Positions 12,201 to 22,600 of a stretch of DNA of 64,000 nt are shown piece after piece. The position numbers were made by a program, and so were the translations under genes. Every line of letters begins with the position of its first letter. The stretch's first letter is position 1. This DNA is from Hippopus hippopus (Eukaryota > Mollusca > Bivalvia > Cardiida > Cardiidae). Location: the NCBI GenBank assembly GCA_946811185.2, contig OX328096.1, forward strand, positions 38,080,011 to 38,144,010, written 5' to 3'. Under the pieces are notes generated by a model. That model searched no databases and was not told where the DNA came from. It saw nothing but the letters and a program-made list of their open reading frames with translations.

Positions 12201-12889
12201 AGAGCTTTTAACCTTCTTTGTCAGCTAAGTAAAACTGTGGTATTATTTGGCAGAGGATCAAGTGTACCAGTAGATATACTTTCAGCCATAGTAAAACAGA
12301 CTTGGATATTGTTATTTCACGGCTCTTTTGGCTGAAGTACACCTACCTCGTAAAGTAATAGACAGTAGAGGCATGATCAAACTTCACATTCTATCCTGTC
12401 TGATATTAATTTGCATTTTCTGCTAAAGCAACCACATACGTTTTGAGGGTTCTATTGGCTAAAAGAATTTCATTTTTAAACCTCCAGAAAAAGGTGTAAA
12501 ATATAACCTGTCGTGGCAAACAACTCTGTTGAACAAGAACCTGTTTGAAAAAGGCATTTTATTTCATGCTTTCCGGTAGGTTTTCGAGAAATATCAGTGA
12601 CATGTTTTTCGATATTTCATGGTTACGACCAGTGAAAATACTGATTTTTATATTCTAACTCTTCAATTGAAGGCGGAAACAGTTGTTCCCGTGCACTAGT
12701 TACCTCGGTAAAATGCGCGTGCCTCACGACCAGATGGAAATATGACGTAATTTACCTTACATTTCTCGTGCTTGACATAATATTTTGGTGCGTTGCTATG
12801 TGGAGGGGGTACGCCACGGGGAATAACCAAAAAGAACTGTACTGGATGTTGATTAAGTTTCCCCCAGAAAGTATTAAAAGCATGAAACA
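9216..12889. other. Long stretch with no gene recognised
   Basis: Apart from the 28-bp duplication and short A/T runs, I see no exon, MITE or SINE with confidence. An open frame at 10963-11238 resembles nothing I know. The DNA at 11400-11760 and 12690-12800 retains more CpG than average; no promoter could be assigned. Confidence 0.5.
10690..10746. repeat. 28-bp tandem duplication
   Basis: ATTGCTAATAATAATACATG plus CACTATCC occurs twice in succession without mismatch. Confidence 0.85.
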
Positions 12890-12899
12890 AATAGAATTT

Positions 12900-13042
12900 T
12901 TTTTTTTTTCGGTGAAAAATCAAAATTTATTTCATTGAGTGAACATCATCGGTAATATTTTCACAAGTAACGCAGCCACTCGTGAAAATATTACCGATGA
13001 TGTTCACTTGATGAAATAAAATTTGATCTTTCACCATAAAAA
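12900..13042. repeat. Hairpin element (foldback)
   Basis: CGGTGAAAAATCAAAATTTA and GTGAACATCATCGGTAATAT with TTTTCAC at the left are mirrored by GTGAAAATATTACCGATGAT and TTTGATCTTTCACC at the right; the spacer is near 12965-12990. Near-perfect over about 60 bp per arm. Confidence 0.8.
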
Positions 13043-13128
13043 ACAAATATCCTCTATTTCTTTGAGTTCCCAGAGAAGGCAAATGTTTTGAAACGCACTT
13101 TTTCTATGCAAACACCTGTGGCTATTAT

Positions 13129-13325
13129 AAGTCTTTACCAGATGACAAAATTTTAGATTGGTCCAAACAGAAAGCAGTAACACATGAAAAATTAAATGTG
13201 GCACAAATATTTAGATTTATCTTTGAAAGGATAGAAAACATTGTGGGAAATGGAGAAAATGCTGGTTACCTCAATTGTTTTCAAGAGCTCTATTCTTCGG
13301 GGTTATTAAAACACAGGCTTGTTCA
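13129..13325 (+). mobile_element. TTAA palindromic MITE, right part of palindrome deleted
   Basis: GTCTTTACCAGATGACAAAA start and GGAGAAAATGCTGGTTACC centre, then directly TCAATTGTTTTCAAGAGC. The end runs into the next copy. Confidence 0.75.
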
Positions 13326-13478
13326 ACCCTTTATCAAACAATTCTGGGTTTCAACAAGCCCTAAATAGGAGCCTTTAAAAAAAATTCTGGGAAAACGAGA
13401 AAATGCTGGTAACCCCATAATACTTTCTAACCTTTCAGAGACAAAATCCCATCATTTGTGTCACACTGATTTTTAACT
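13324..13478 (-). mobile_element. TTAA palindromic MITE, left part, split by T1
   Basis: AACCCTTTATCAAACAATTC to GTGTCACACTGATTTTTAAC. The expected GCAAATGCTTTCAATTTGG part is displaced to 15414-15465 beyond the nested T1 element. Confidence 0.85.
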
Positions 13479-15413
13479 AACAAGAGGGCCATGATGGCCC
13501 TGAAGTCGCTCACCTGAGCCTTTTGATCAAACATGACCCATTTCAAATCTCTACAGAGATATTAAGACAAACACTTTGACAAACACTCATTAGTATTGGG
13601 CTTACAAATATGGCCTCTAGAGTGCACATAAGCTTTTTCTAGAATTTGTCTCAGCTGCCTACTTGAAATTATCCTGAAATACATTCCGACAAACTTTCAT
13701 GAGTATTTGAGAGAAAATGTGGCCTGTAGGGTGTATAAAAGGTTTTTCCGAGATTTGACCTAGTGACCTAGTTTTTTATCCAACATGACCCATATTCATA
13801 CTAGTCTAAGATATTATCAAGACAAACATTCAAAGCAAATTTCAAGATTATTGGACTGAAAATGTGGCCTCTAGAGCATACACACGGTTTTTCAAGGATG
13901 AAACTTGGTGACCTAGTTTTTATTCCATGTGACCCATTTTCAAAATCATGCAAGATATCATCAAGACAAACATTCTAACAAAAGTTCAAAGAATATTGGA
14001 CTGTAATTATAGTACAAAAGGTTTTTCAGAGATTTGACCTTGTGACCTAGTTTTTTATCCAACATGACCCATTTTCATACTAGTCTAAGAAATTATCAAG
14101 ACAAACATTCTGACCAACTTTCAAGAGTTTTGGACTGAAAATGTGGCCTCTAGAGCTTACATAAGGTTTTTCTAAGATTTGACTTGATGACCTAGTTTTT
14201 GACCTGACATGACCCATTTTCAAACTCATCCAAGCTATCATCATAACAAACATTCTGACCAACTTTAAAGAGCATTGGACTGAAATTGTGGCTTCTGGAG
14301 CTTACACAAGGTTGTTCAAAGATTTGACCTAGTGACCTAGTTTTTAACCCCACATGGCCCACTTTCAAACTCGTCTGCGATATTATCAAGACAAACATTC
14401 TGACCAAATTTCAAGAGTATTGGACAGAAAATGTGGCTTCTGGAGCTAACACAAGGTTTTTTTTAAGATTTGACTTAGTGACCTAGTTTTTGACCCAACA
14501 TGGCCCGTTATCAAAGTTGTCAGAGATATCATCAAGACAAACATTCTGACCAGCTTTCAAGAATTTTGGACTGAAAATGTGGCCTCTAGAGCGTACACAA
14601 GGTTTTTCTAAGATTTGACCTGGTGACCGAGTTTTTGACCCGACATGGCCCATTTTCGAACTCGTCTGAGATATCATCAAGACAAATATTTTGACCAACT
14701 TTCAAGAGTATTGGACTGAAAATGTGGCCTCTAGAGTGTACACAAGGTTTTTCTAAGATTTGACCTGGTGACCTAGTTTTTGACCCCACATAGCCCATTT
14801 TCAAACTCGTCCGAGATATCATCAAGACAGACATTCTGACCAACTTTCAGGAGTATTGGACAGAAAATGTGGCCTCTAGAGTGTACACAAGGTTTTTCTA
14901 AGATTTGACCTGGTGACCTAGTTTTTGACCCCACATGGCCCATTTTCGAACTCGTTCGATATATCATCAAGACAAACATTCTGACAGACTTTCAGGAGTA
15001 TTGGACAGAAAATGTAGCCTCTAGAGCGTACACAAGGTTTTTCTAAGATTTTACCTAGTGACCTAGTTTTTGACCCGACATGACCCATTTTCGAACACGT
15101 CCGAGATATCATCGAGGCAAACATTCTGACCAAGTTTCATGAGTATCGGACTGAAAATGTGGCCTCTAGAGCGTACACAAGGTTTTTCTAAGATTTTACC
15201 TAGTGACCTAGTTTTTGGCTCGACATGACCCATTTTCGAACTCGTCCGAGATATCATCAAGACAAATATTCTGACCAAGTTTCACAAGTATCGGACTGAA
15301 AATGTGGCCTCTAGAGTGTACACAAGGTAAAAGTGGACGACAGACGACGCACGCCGGACACAGCACGATCACAATAGCTCACCATGAGCACTTCGTGCTC
15401 AGGTGAGCTAAAA
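13479..15413 (+). mobile_element. Composite element T1 with 145-bp minisatellite core, complete copy
   Basis: Begins AACAAGAGGGCCATGATGG (5' hairpin AGGGCCAT/ATGGCCCT), then GCTCACCTGAG. About twelve tandem units of 145 bp follow (TGACCTAGTTTTTGACCC...CAAGGTTTTTCTAAGATT), then a GACGACGCACGCCGGACAC tract and a 3' hairpin GAGCACTTCGTGCTC, then AGGTGAGCTAAAAA. Subterminal GCTCACCTGAG and CTCAGGTGAGC are inverted. The element interrupts a TTAA MITE: the left part ends at 13478 and the remainder resumes at 15414. Confidence 0.9.
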
Positions 15414-15465
15414 AATGCTTTCAATTTGGACAAGTTTAAAATATGGTTGTTTGGTAAAGGATTAA
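15414..15465 (-). mobile_element. TTAA palindromic MITE, right end displaced by nested T1
   Basis: ATGCTTTCAATTTGGACAAG then GTTTGGTAAAGGATTAA completes the copy that starts at 13324. Confidence 0.85.
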
Positions 15466-16686
15466 TGAAAGGTCTAATTTTTCAGGCATCAATTGTAGAA
15501 AAATTCTTGCAGTTTCTATTAATCACTCTCTTTGAATGCTTGTTGGGTACCTCTGTGTTTTCTTTCTGAAGATCTAAAACAAAGATGTAGTGTCCATAAT
15601 ACACAAAACCAAACCATAAGTTGTATGTGAAAAATGGGAACAGGTGAAACTTTCTTTGATCACTCTATAAAACAACTCTATCTTCATAATTAAGGCTAGA
15701 ACTGCTAATAGATAAAAATTTCCATATGAAAGTAAAAAGCCAAGTATGTGTGATTTCATCCCATTTCTTTGGAAAAATCTCACGGTATTGGAGAGTGTAG
15801 GTCAAGATCAGAATGCATGTTTTGTACAGTCTAATTTTGATTTACACTGTCAATAAAAACACACTGCATCACACTTATCAGCCTAAGGGTGAAATAGCAT
15901 TCTGAATTCGGAGTGCGTGATAGTTCTGATCCTGCTTACACCCCTGTAAAAACTACTTGCAATACAACACAGGTAGTTACAAAGGCCAACCCTGCCCATA
16001 ATCAGATTCAAACCAAAATATAAAAGGATGACCCTCTTCCCCTGCACTGCTGCGTCCTATAGTGTTCTGCATCATGTATCAAAAAAAGATTGTTTATGAT
16101 AAAACATGGGAGTTATTCAACCCAATAGTGTACATTATATTTCTACACCCACCAAACTTTATTACATGCTCTATGTGTTATCAGTAGAGAAGCCATTAGC
16201 AAAGAAGAAAACAATTGGTTGTTACAAGCAATTGCTTTTTTTTAAAAAAAAAAAAAGATCCCATACATCTGTCCACTGTAAAGGTGTAAAACAGCCATAT
16301 TTCTACAGAAAAAAGATAAAAAAAAAAATTAAGTGAGGTTTGTTGAGCTAGCATCAATCATTTTATACTCACACAATGTTGTATATGTATGATATTAACG
16401 ATGCCACCACAATCACTCAGAAGTCTCAAGAAAACCTTTTTTTAAAATTCAAAGTAGAAATATCCGTTCTCAGGAGGTCCAAGACTGCTTTAAAAAAAGA
16501 AGGGAGATAAGAAGAACAAGATGAAAAACTACAAAGTACTTTTTATTCTCTCCCTTGTCTTTTTGAAGTAAGAAAAATCCAAGGTTGGAAGCTACCAAAG
16601 TAAGTGAGATAAATCTCATGTTTGGGGTACCAATGAATTGTCTCCATAAAGCAAGATACATGTATATGAGAATCAAGGCCTTGGGT

Positions 16687-16914
16687 TTAACCCTTACCAA
16701 ACAATCCTGAGTTTTAACAACCATAATTAGGAAGACTTGAAGAAATTATGGGAAAAGGAGAAATTGCTGTTAACCAGCATTTTCTCTTTTTCCCCCACAA
16801 TGTTTTCTCCCCTTCCAAATACAATACCATTATTTAGGACACACTTGATTTTTGTCTAAAATATGTTTAAAATTTGGAAGACTACAAGATTTTGTCATTT
16901 TGGTAAAGAGTTAA
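16687..16914 (-). mobile_element. TTAA palindromic MITE, near full length
   Basis: TTAACCCTTACCAAACAATC to TTTTGGTAAAGAGTTAA; the right TTAA is shared with the next copy. Confidence 0.88.
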
Positions 16915-17140
16915 CCCTTTACTGAACACACCTTTGATTTAAAGACCCTCAGGAAGAAGGCTTTTGAAAACATTTAGGAAAGAAGAAAAAGGACAAAATC
17001 CTATTTACGGTCTTACCAGCATTTTTTTTTTCCTTTTTTCACAATATTTTCTATCCTACTTAAGACAAATTTCATTTTGACATTCACTTTGTTGTCTGCA
17101 AATGCACTCAGACTAGGGAAGGCTAAAATTTTGTCATTAA
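16911..17140 (-). mobile_element. TTAA palindromic MITE, abutting previous copy
   Basis: TTAACCCTTTACTGAACACA to GGCTAAAATTTTGTCATTAA; the centre is expanded with AGGACAAAATCC. Confidence 0.75.
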
Positions 17141-17223
17141 ATGGAGAAGAAAAAAAGTATTAGTAATGCCACAATTACATTTGTGATGCCTGGCCAATGT
17201 GAACATTGTCCAAAAAGAACTTT

Positions 17224-17392
17224 GTCCTTTTACAAAGCAATCCCATGTTTTAACAACTCCGAAGACAAAGGCTTTTGAAAACAATGCGGAAAATGAAGGG
17301 CCTAAATTTTCTTCATGTTCCACAATGCTTTGTACCCTGTTGGAGACAAATCGCATCATTTCGGCAACATTTAATTTATCAATATACATGTA
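17224..17392 (-). mobile_element. TTAA palindromic MITE, degenerate
   Basis: GTCCTTTTACAAAGCAATCC start and AAGGCTTTTGAAAACAATGC are recognisable; the palindrome and right end are eroded. Confidence 0.6.
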
Positions 17393-17410
17393 GATGTGTC
17401 TAACCTCCCA

Positions 17411-17640
17411 TTAACCCTTTCCAAACAAACAACAAATTTTAAACACTTTCAAACTGAAAGCATCTGCAGACAAAAGCTTGAAAGTGGTCAAAATGAACTG
17501 AAGTATTTTGATAAGGTAGAAAACATTGTGGGAAAAGGAGAAAATGCTGGTTACCAGCATTTTCTCCTTTTCCCACAATGTTTTCAAAAGGCCTCTTCAT
17601 CAGGGTCATGAAAACACAGGATTATTTCGTAAAGGGTTAA
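17411..17640 (+). mobile_element. TTAA palindromic MITE, perfect palindrome
   Basis: TTAACCCTTTCCAAACAAAC to TTTCGTAAAGGGTTAA. The palindrome runs without mismatch from about 17519 to 17584 (AAAACATTGTGGGAAAAGGA on the left, its inverse on the right). Confidence 0.92.
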
Positions 17641-17656
17641 CTGTACAGCTAATTGT

Positions 17657-17861
17657 TTAACACACAATCCCTAGTTTTAATGACCCTTAGAAAGCAGCCT
17701 TTTGAAAGCATTGTGAGAAAAGGAGAGAATACTGGTAACCAGCATTTTCTCCTTTTCCTACAATGTTTTCTACCTCTTCAAAGACAAAAATTACATTCTG
17801 TAGTCCGCAATTGCTTTCAACTTAATTGAGTTTAACACTTTGTCACTTGGTAAAGAGTTAA
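17657..17861 (-). mobile_element. TTAA palindromic MITE
   Basis: TTAACACACAATCCCTAGTT to CACTTGGTAAAGAGTTAA, only 17 bp after the previous copy. Confidence 0.85.
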
Positions 17862-17949
17862 CATGGCCATGGAATGCTATAAATTAACTGTATTCAAGTA
17901 CAGCTTATTTCTTGAACCATAAGGAACTAATACCAGAAGAAATCGATGA

Positions 17950-18173
17950 CTTTTTACCAAACAACAAAATTCACAGGGGTCCAAATTGAAAGCATTTTGT
18001 AGACAATAAATCAAATGTGACTAATGGTGAAATTTGTCTTTGGAAGGGTAGAAGTCAGTGTAGGAAAAGGAGAAAATGCTGGTAAACACAATTTTCTCTT
18101 TTTACAATAATGTTTTAAAAAGCCGTCTTGTGTCAGGGTAGTTATAACTCAGGATTGTTTGTTATAGGATTAA
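17950..18173 (+). mobile_element. TTAA palindromic MITE, diverged
   Basis: CTTTTTACCAAACAACAAAA to TTGTTTGTTATAGGATTAA; centre GTAGGAAAAGGAGAAAATGC. Confidence 0.78.
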
Positions 18174-18611
18174 AAGACAAACAGGATTTTTCTTCTTCAC
18201 TTGTATGGAAACGTTGTGGAAACAAAACAAACACTCGCTGTTAGCAAAAAGCTCACTTTTCCTTCAATATTTTTTTCCCTTTCTACAACATAGACATACA
18301 AAATTGTATTTATTTTCAGAAGTTTTTGTCCCAGCTACATGACTATTTCATCAACTGTATCTACAAGGCATTTTTTGAAATGAAAACAAATAAAAGATGG
18401 GTTTATTCCATATTCGAGTATAAATGTTTATGAAAACATGGTAACAAAAGGAGAAACTGCTTTCCCTACATTATTTTTCAATAAGTTACAATGACAATGT
18501 CAGTTTCTCTCTGGCAGCATGCATCATGAAATGTTTTTTAAAATGAAAATGATTGAAATACTTTTTTCAGTCAGTATGTGCAACCCATTTTCTAGCAATT
18601 TTCAGGCTCTT

Positions 18612-18838
18612 TTAACCCTTTACCAGACAACAAAATTTTAGCCTTGTCCAAACTGAAAGCATTTGCAGACGACAATTTCAGTGTGCCTCAAATGGTGCAA
18701 TTTTTCTTTGATAGGGTATAAAACAGTGGGAAAAGGAGAAAATGCTGGTTACCAGCATTTTCTCCTTTTCCCACAATGTTTTCAAAAGGCTTCTTTCTCA
18801 GGGTCATTAAAAGTTGTCATTGTGTGGTAAAGGGTTAA
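18612..18838 (+). mobile_element. TTAA palindromic MITE, well preserved
   Basis: TTAACCCTTTACCAGACAAC to TGTGTGGTAAAGGGTTAA with both arms and a strong hairpin. Confidence 0.92.
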
Positions 18839-18916
18839 CCTGAATATTGCTCAAAATAGAGGACAGTGTAGATCGATGATTAGATTGCATGTTCTTTGTG
18901 GTCAGATCTTGATCTT

Positions 18917-19021
18917 GATCTACACTATTAGCAAATGCACTCTATGTTGCATCTAGAATATGAGGAGCCATATATTGATCTACACTGTTAGCAAATGCAC
19001 CCTATGTTGCATCTAGAATAC
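18917..19021. repeat. About 59-bp tandem duplication containing GATCTACACT
   Basis: GATCTACACTATTAGCAAAT to CATCTAGAATA is repeated near 18976 with a few differences. It lies in sequence related to the second MITE family. Confidence 0.75.
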
Positions 19022-19262
19022 TATGAGTTACCTACAACCCTAATCAAGCCTTTCACAACTTTAGTTGTCTTTGCGGACAAGGCAGGTCATGATAAGACTA
19101 CAAAATGTTAAGTTTGATCTTTGATCCACATAGTCCGCATTGGTGAAATATCAGAGCAAGAAGAACCTTGAAATAACAATTATTTAGGTCTTATATCAAG
19201 ACTGGAAATGTCTTTTAGGTATATATGGCTCTCTAGGGAGTAATATGAATGTACATGTACTC

Positions 19263-19491
19263 ATAACTCTTTACCAAACAACAAATTTTGAGACCAGTCC
19301 AAATTGAAAGCATTTACAGACAACATATTAAATTTAGCTGAAACAATGGTAATTGTCGGTGAAAGTGTAGAAAACCTAGAGGGAAAAGGAGAAAATGCTG
19401 GTTACCAGCATTTTCTCCATTTCCCTCAAGGTTTTCAAAAGGCTATTTCCTCAGGGTTGTTAAAACTCGGGATTGTGTGGAAAAGAGTTAA
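19263..19491 (+). mobile_element. TTAA palindromic MITE in the probable PHF5A 3' UTR
   Basis: AACTCTTTACCAAACAACAA to GTGTGGAAAAGAGTTAA. The centre is a variant in which both arms read ACCTAGAGGG or CCCTCAAGGT. It starts 116 nt past the PHF5A stop. Confidence 0.9.
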
Positions 19492-19607
19492 CACAGAACT
19501 CCATCTATTCACAATCAAATCACGTGACATTTACTTCAGTCACACAAATGAGATTTATAATGAAACAGTTTATGATGACATCCATAGAATTAGGCAAAAG
19601 CTGTTTA

Positions 19608-19697
19608 TCATCTCTTCTTGAACCCATATTTCTTCCTTTCATAGAACAAGTCTGTTTTAGCACTCCCAAGATTCACAATCTTTGGGCAACCATCCCT
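19608..19697 (-). CDS. PHF5A: PHF5A exon 4 (last coding exon)
   Basis: 90 nt coding [20 protein letters not shown] and the basic C terminus, then TGA at 19610-19608. Acceptor GAACAG. A TTAA-type MITE begins 116 nt downstream of the stop, so the 3' UTR probably includes it unless polyadenylation is very early; I could not choose a poly(A) signal. Confidence 0.97.
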   Translation of the reverse strand, partial: RDGCPKIVNLGSAKTDLFYERKKYGFKKR

Positions 19698-22600
19698 CTG
19701 TTCAATAGCAAAAAAAAGAAAACAACTATAATTGTATGTTATCTGCATGGATATATAACAAGAATTATGTGAGACAAAGTTTTCAAACCCCTAAAAATAA
19801 GAACCTGGGCCTCTAGTCACCAACCATTCTAATAATAATAGCTTCTTTAGTCTAATTCTCGAACATTTTCTAACACACAAACTTTAATGTATCTCTGCTT
19901 GGCTGAACCATTTGGTTCTGCCAATCAAAACTGCATAACTTTCTAAATCAAGATTAACCCTTTACCACATAATCCCAAGGTTTAAAGACCTTGAGAAAGA
20001 AGGTTTCAGAATACATGGTGGGAAAAGGAGAAAATTGTGGTAACCAGCATTTTTTCCTTTTTCAACAATGTTTTTATCTTACAAAGACCAATCCAATAAT
20101 TTCAGTCAAATTTTATCTTTCATTTTGAAGTGCTTTCAATTTCGACAATTCTAAAATTTCATTGTTTGGCAAAGAGTTAAGACAGAGAATGCAATTTTAT
20201 TCAGACTGGTTTGTGAATACTTACCCTGAATTTCTCATTGTGTTTTTAACTATGAACATCTATATACTAAATATGAATTTAGCCCAATAATTTAAATCAT
20301 GTACTGAAACTTTTTCAAAACAAAATACATGTAAATTAATACAAATACAAGAAAGTCAGAATAAGAAAATTCAAATAAAGAAAGTACGGATTAAGATCCA
20401 TGTTACATGAAAGCTGATAATGAATAAATCAATGAACTTCTCCCTCAGGCTTAACTTCTTCAGAACTCAATAATTTCAAATGTGCAGAATACCTTTAAAT
20501 GGTGTAGCGGCTGCAAAATACCTTTAACAGGTGTAGTAGCTGTCACAAAAAATATTGAGTCATGCTATGGCAAAAGGGGGTTTAATGCACCTCTGTAATA
20601 CCAAGCAATACATAACATGATAAATTTCAGATCTATAAAATCCATATTGTTTAACAACTGACTGAATCATGAGGTAGACTCGTCCTATGACATGCAGAAA
20701 ATTTGCCAATAACAAAAGATTTTCACCTGTTAGCATTGGACTGTGCAGGCTGACATGGGTCTATACTCTTTGCAGATCTATGCATTATTCCCCCTACCGA
20801 CAGATCATGACTCATGCAAAGATTTTTAGTATCAAATAGACAAACTCACATCTTTTTCCATTATTGTACACTCTTTACAGTAGTACGCATCTGACACTCC
20901 TGGGCCACCACATATCACACACCGACCTTGGTATGATCCATAATTACACTCATCACAAATACGAACAAGGGTTGACGGACGGACATAGGAATCACATATA
21001 ACACATTTACCATCACCTAGAATAAAAGTTATTTGTTAAGTTCACGTAGAAATGTTTTGGATAAAACAGTGCATATTTTGGTTGCCTAAATTACCATGAC
21101 CGTGTATCTACTACCTTCTGCAGAAAACATCACAACAAACAGAGAAATGGATCATGGTCAGCAATGTTTTCACTTTCTGCAACTTTTCTAAACTCTCTGA
21201 GATAAGTATTGTTATTATTACAACTTGGTATTTTTTTGCAAAATTCTAAAACCTTTTGCCAGACAAACAAAATTGTTCAAACTGAAAACATTTGCAGATG
21301 ACAAATTGAATGTAGCTCAAATGTTAAAACCTTGTTTTGAAAGGTTTGAAAATGTTACAAGCACAATCCAGACTTTTAACAACCCTGATCAAGAAGGCTT
21401 TTGAAAACATTGTGAGAAAAAGAGAAAATGCTGGTTACCAGCATTTTCTCCATTTCCCCCAGTTTTCTACCCTTCGAAAGCCAAATTCTATGTTTTGAGT
21501 AATTTAATTTGTCGTCTGCTTTCAATAGACTATTTGGACGACCCTAAACTATGGTTGTTTGGTAAGGAGTTAAGACAATCGCTGGTTTTAGTAAGTCTAC
21601 TGAACAACCAATTTAAAAATAGAAATTTCAATGAGGAAAATGTGTTTTCAATGTAAAAAAGTAAGATGATTGAAATACTCACACTTTTCACATAGTCTGC
21701 CAATGGCTGAAATAATAAAAACAAAAATGTGTTAAAAAACAATTAATGATCAAGCTGAATCTTGATCTCTCTCTTTCTCCGTCTCCCCATACCTCCCTCT
21801 TAGGATGGGGGTCAAAACAGTGTCGAAGTAGTCCATTACTGAAATGGCCCACTCTTTAGTAATGTTTCAAAAATTATTGAACTCGAACATTTACTGTTAC
21901 TTTAATCACAAAGTTAATTTATACTTGGTTTAATAATTACCAGAACTATGATCATGTGAATCACGAGATCGAAATCTTCTTTCACAAATTTGTCAAGAAA
22001 TCCTAAACTACATACAACACTGTGTATTGGTAAGTGTTTTTTGTGTGCGTTTAAAATTCAGCGGTTTACTCAAAACAAAGGGAGTTTCTGTAAATGTTTT
22101 TCCTAAAATGTCCAGTCTGAGCAATTTTGGTACTTAACATCTGATGCAGTTGAGTTACGAGAATAACTGTTGAAAAGAATCTACATAAAAAAATTATGTT
22201 TCTGGAGACTTCCAGTTATATTTATATGTCTAAATATCTCTACTTGGTCTTAAAATACTACCCTATTTATTAAAGATCAATACTTTTAAGATACACATGT
22301 TGGTCAACTGCCATGTTTACTCTGTAAAAGAATATATGAGAGAAATAATCATGTTTTCAAAATAGTCTGTAATACATACATACAAACATACATACATACA
22401 TACATACATGTTTTGTAGCAGACTGACAACAATATTATTTTTTTTGGCGTAAGTAAAATGGTAAGAGCTGACCTATTGTCATATCATCTGTCTCTCTCTC
22501 TCTCTTTTGTGTATCTGTATCTGTCTCCATCAGAAATTTGCTTTAAAATGATGATATAAACAGTATATATGTTATAACCCCATGTGGTACATGTGGTAAT

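Noticed and set aside
14080..15278. Series of minus-strand frames of about 71 codons reading [20 protein letters not shown] and relatives
   Set aside because: They recur every 145 bp because the minisatellite repeats, change frame each unit (145 is not a multiple of 3) and occur in every T1 copy. Not a gene.
17396..17611. Frames reading [20 protein letters not shown], here and at about ten other places
   Set aside because: All are translations of the MITE palindrome and its arms; position and frame follow the repeat.
22374..22410. CRISPR-like regular repeat
   Set aside because: Simple CATA microsatellite; the window is eukaryotic nuclear DNA.
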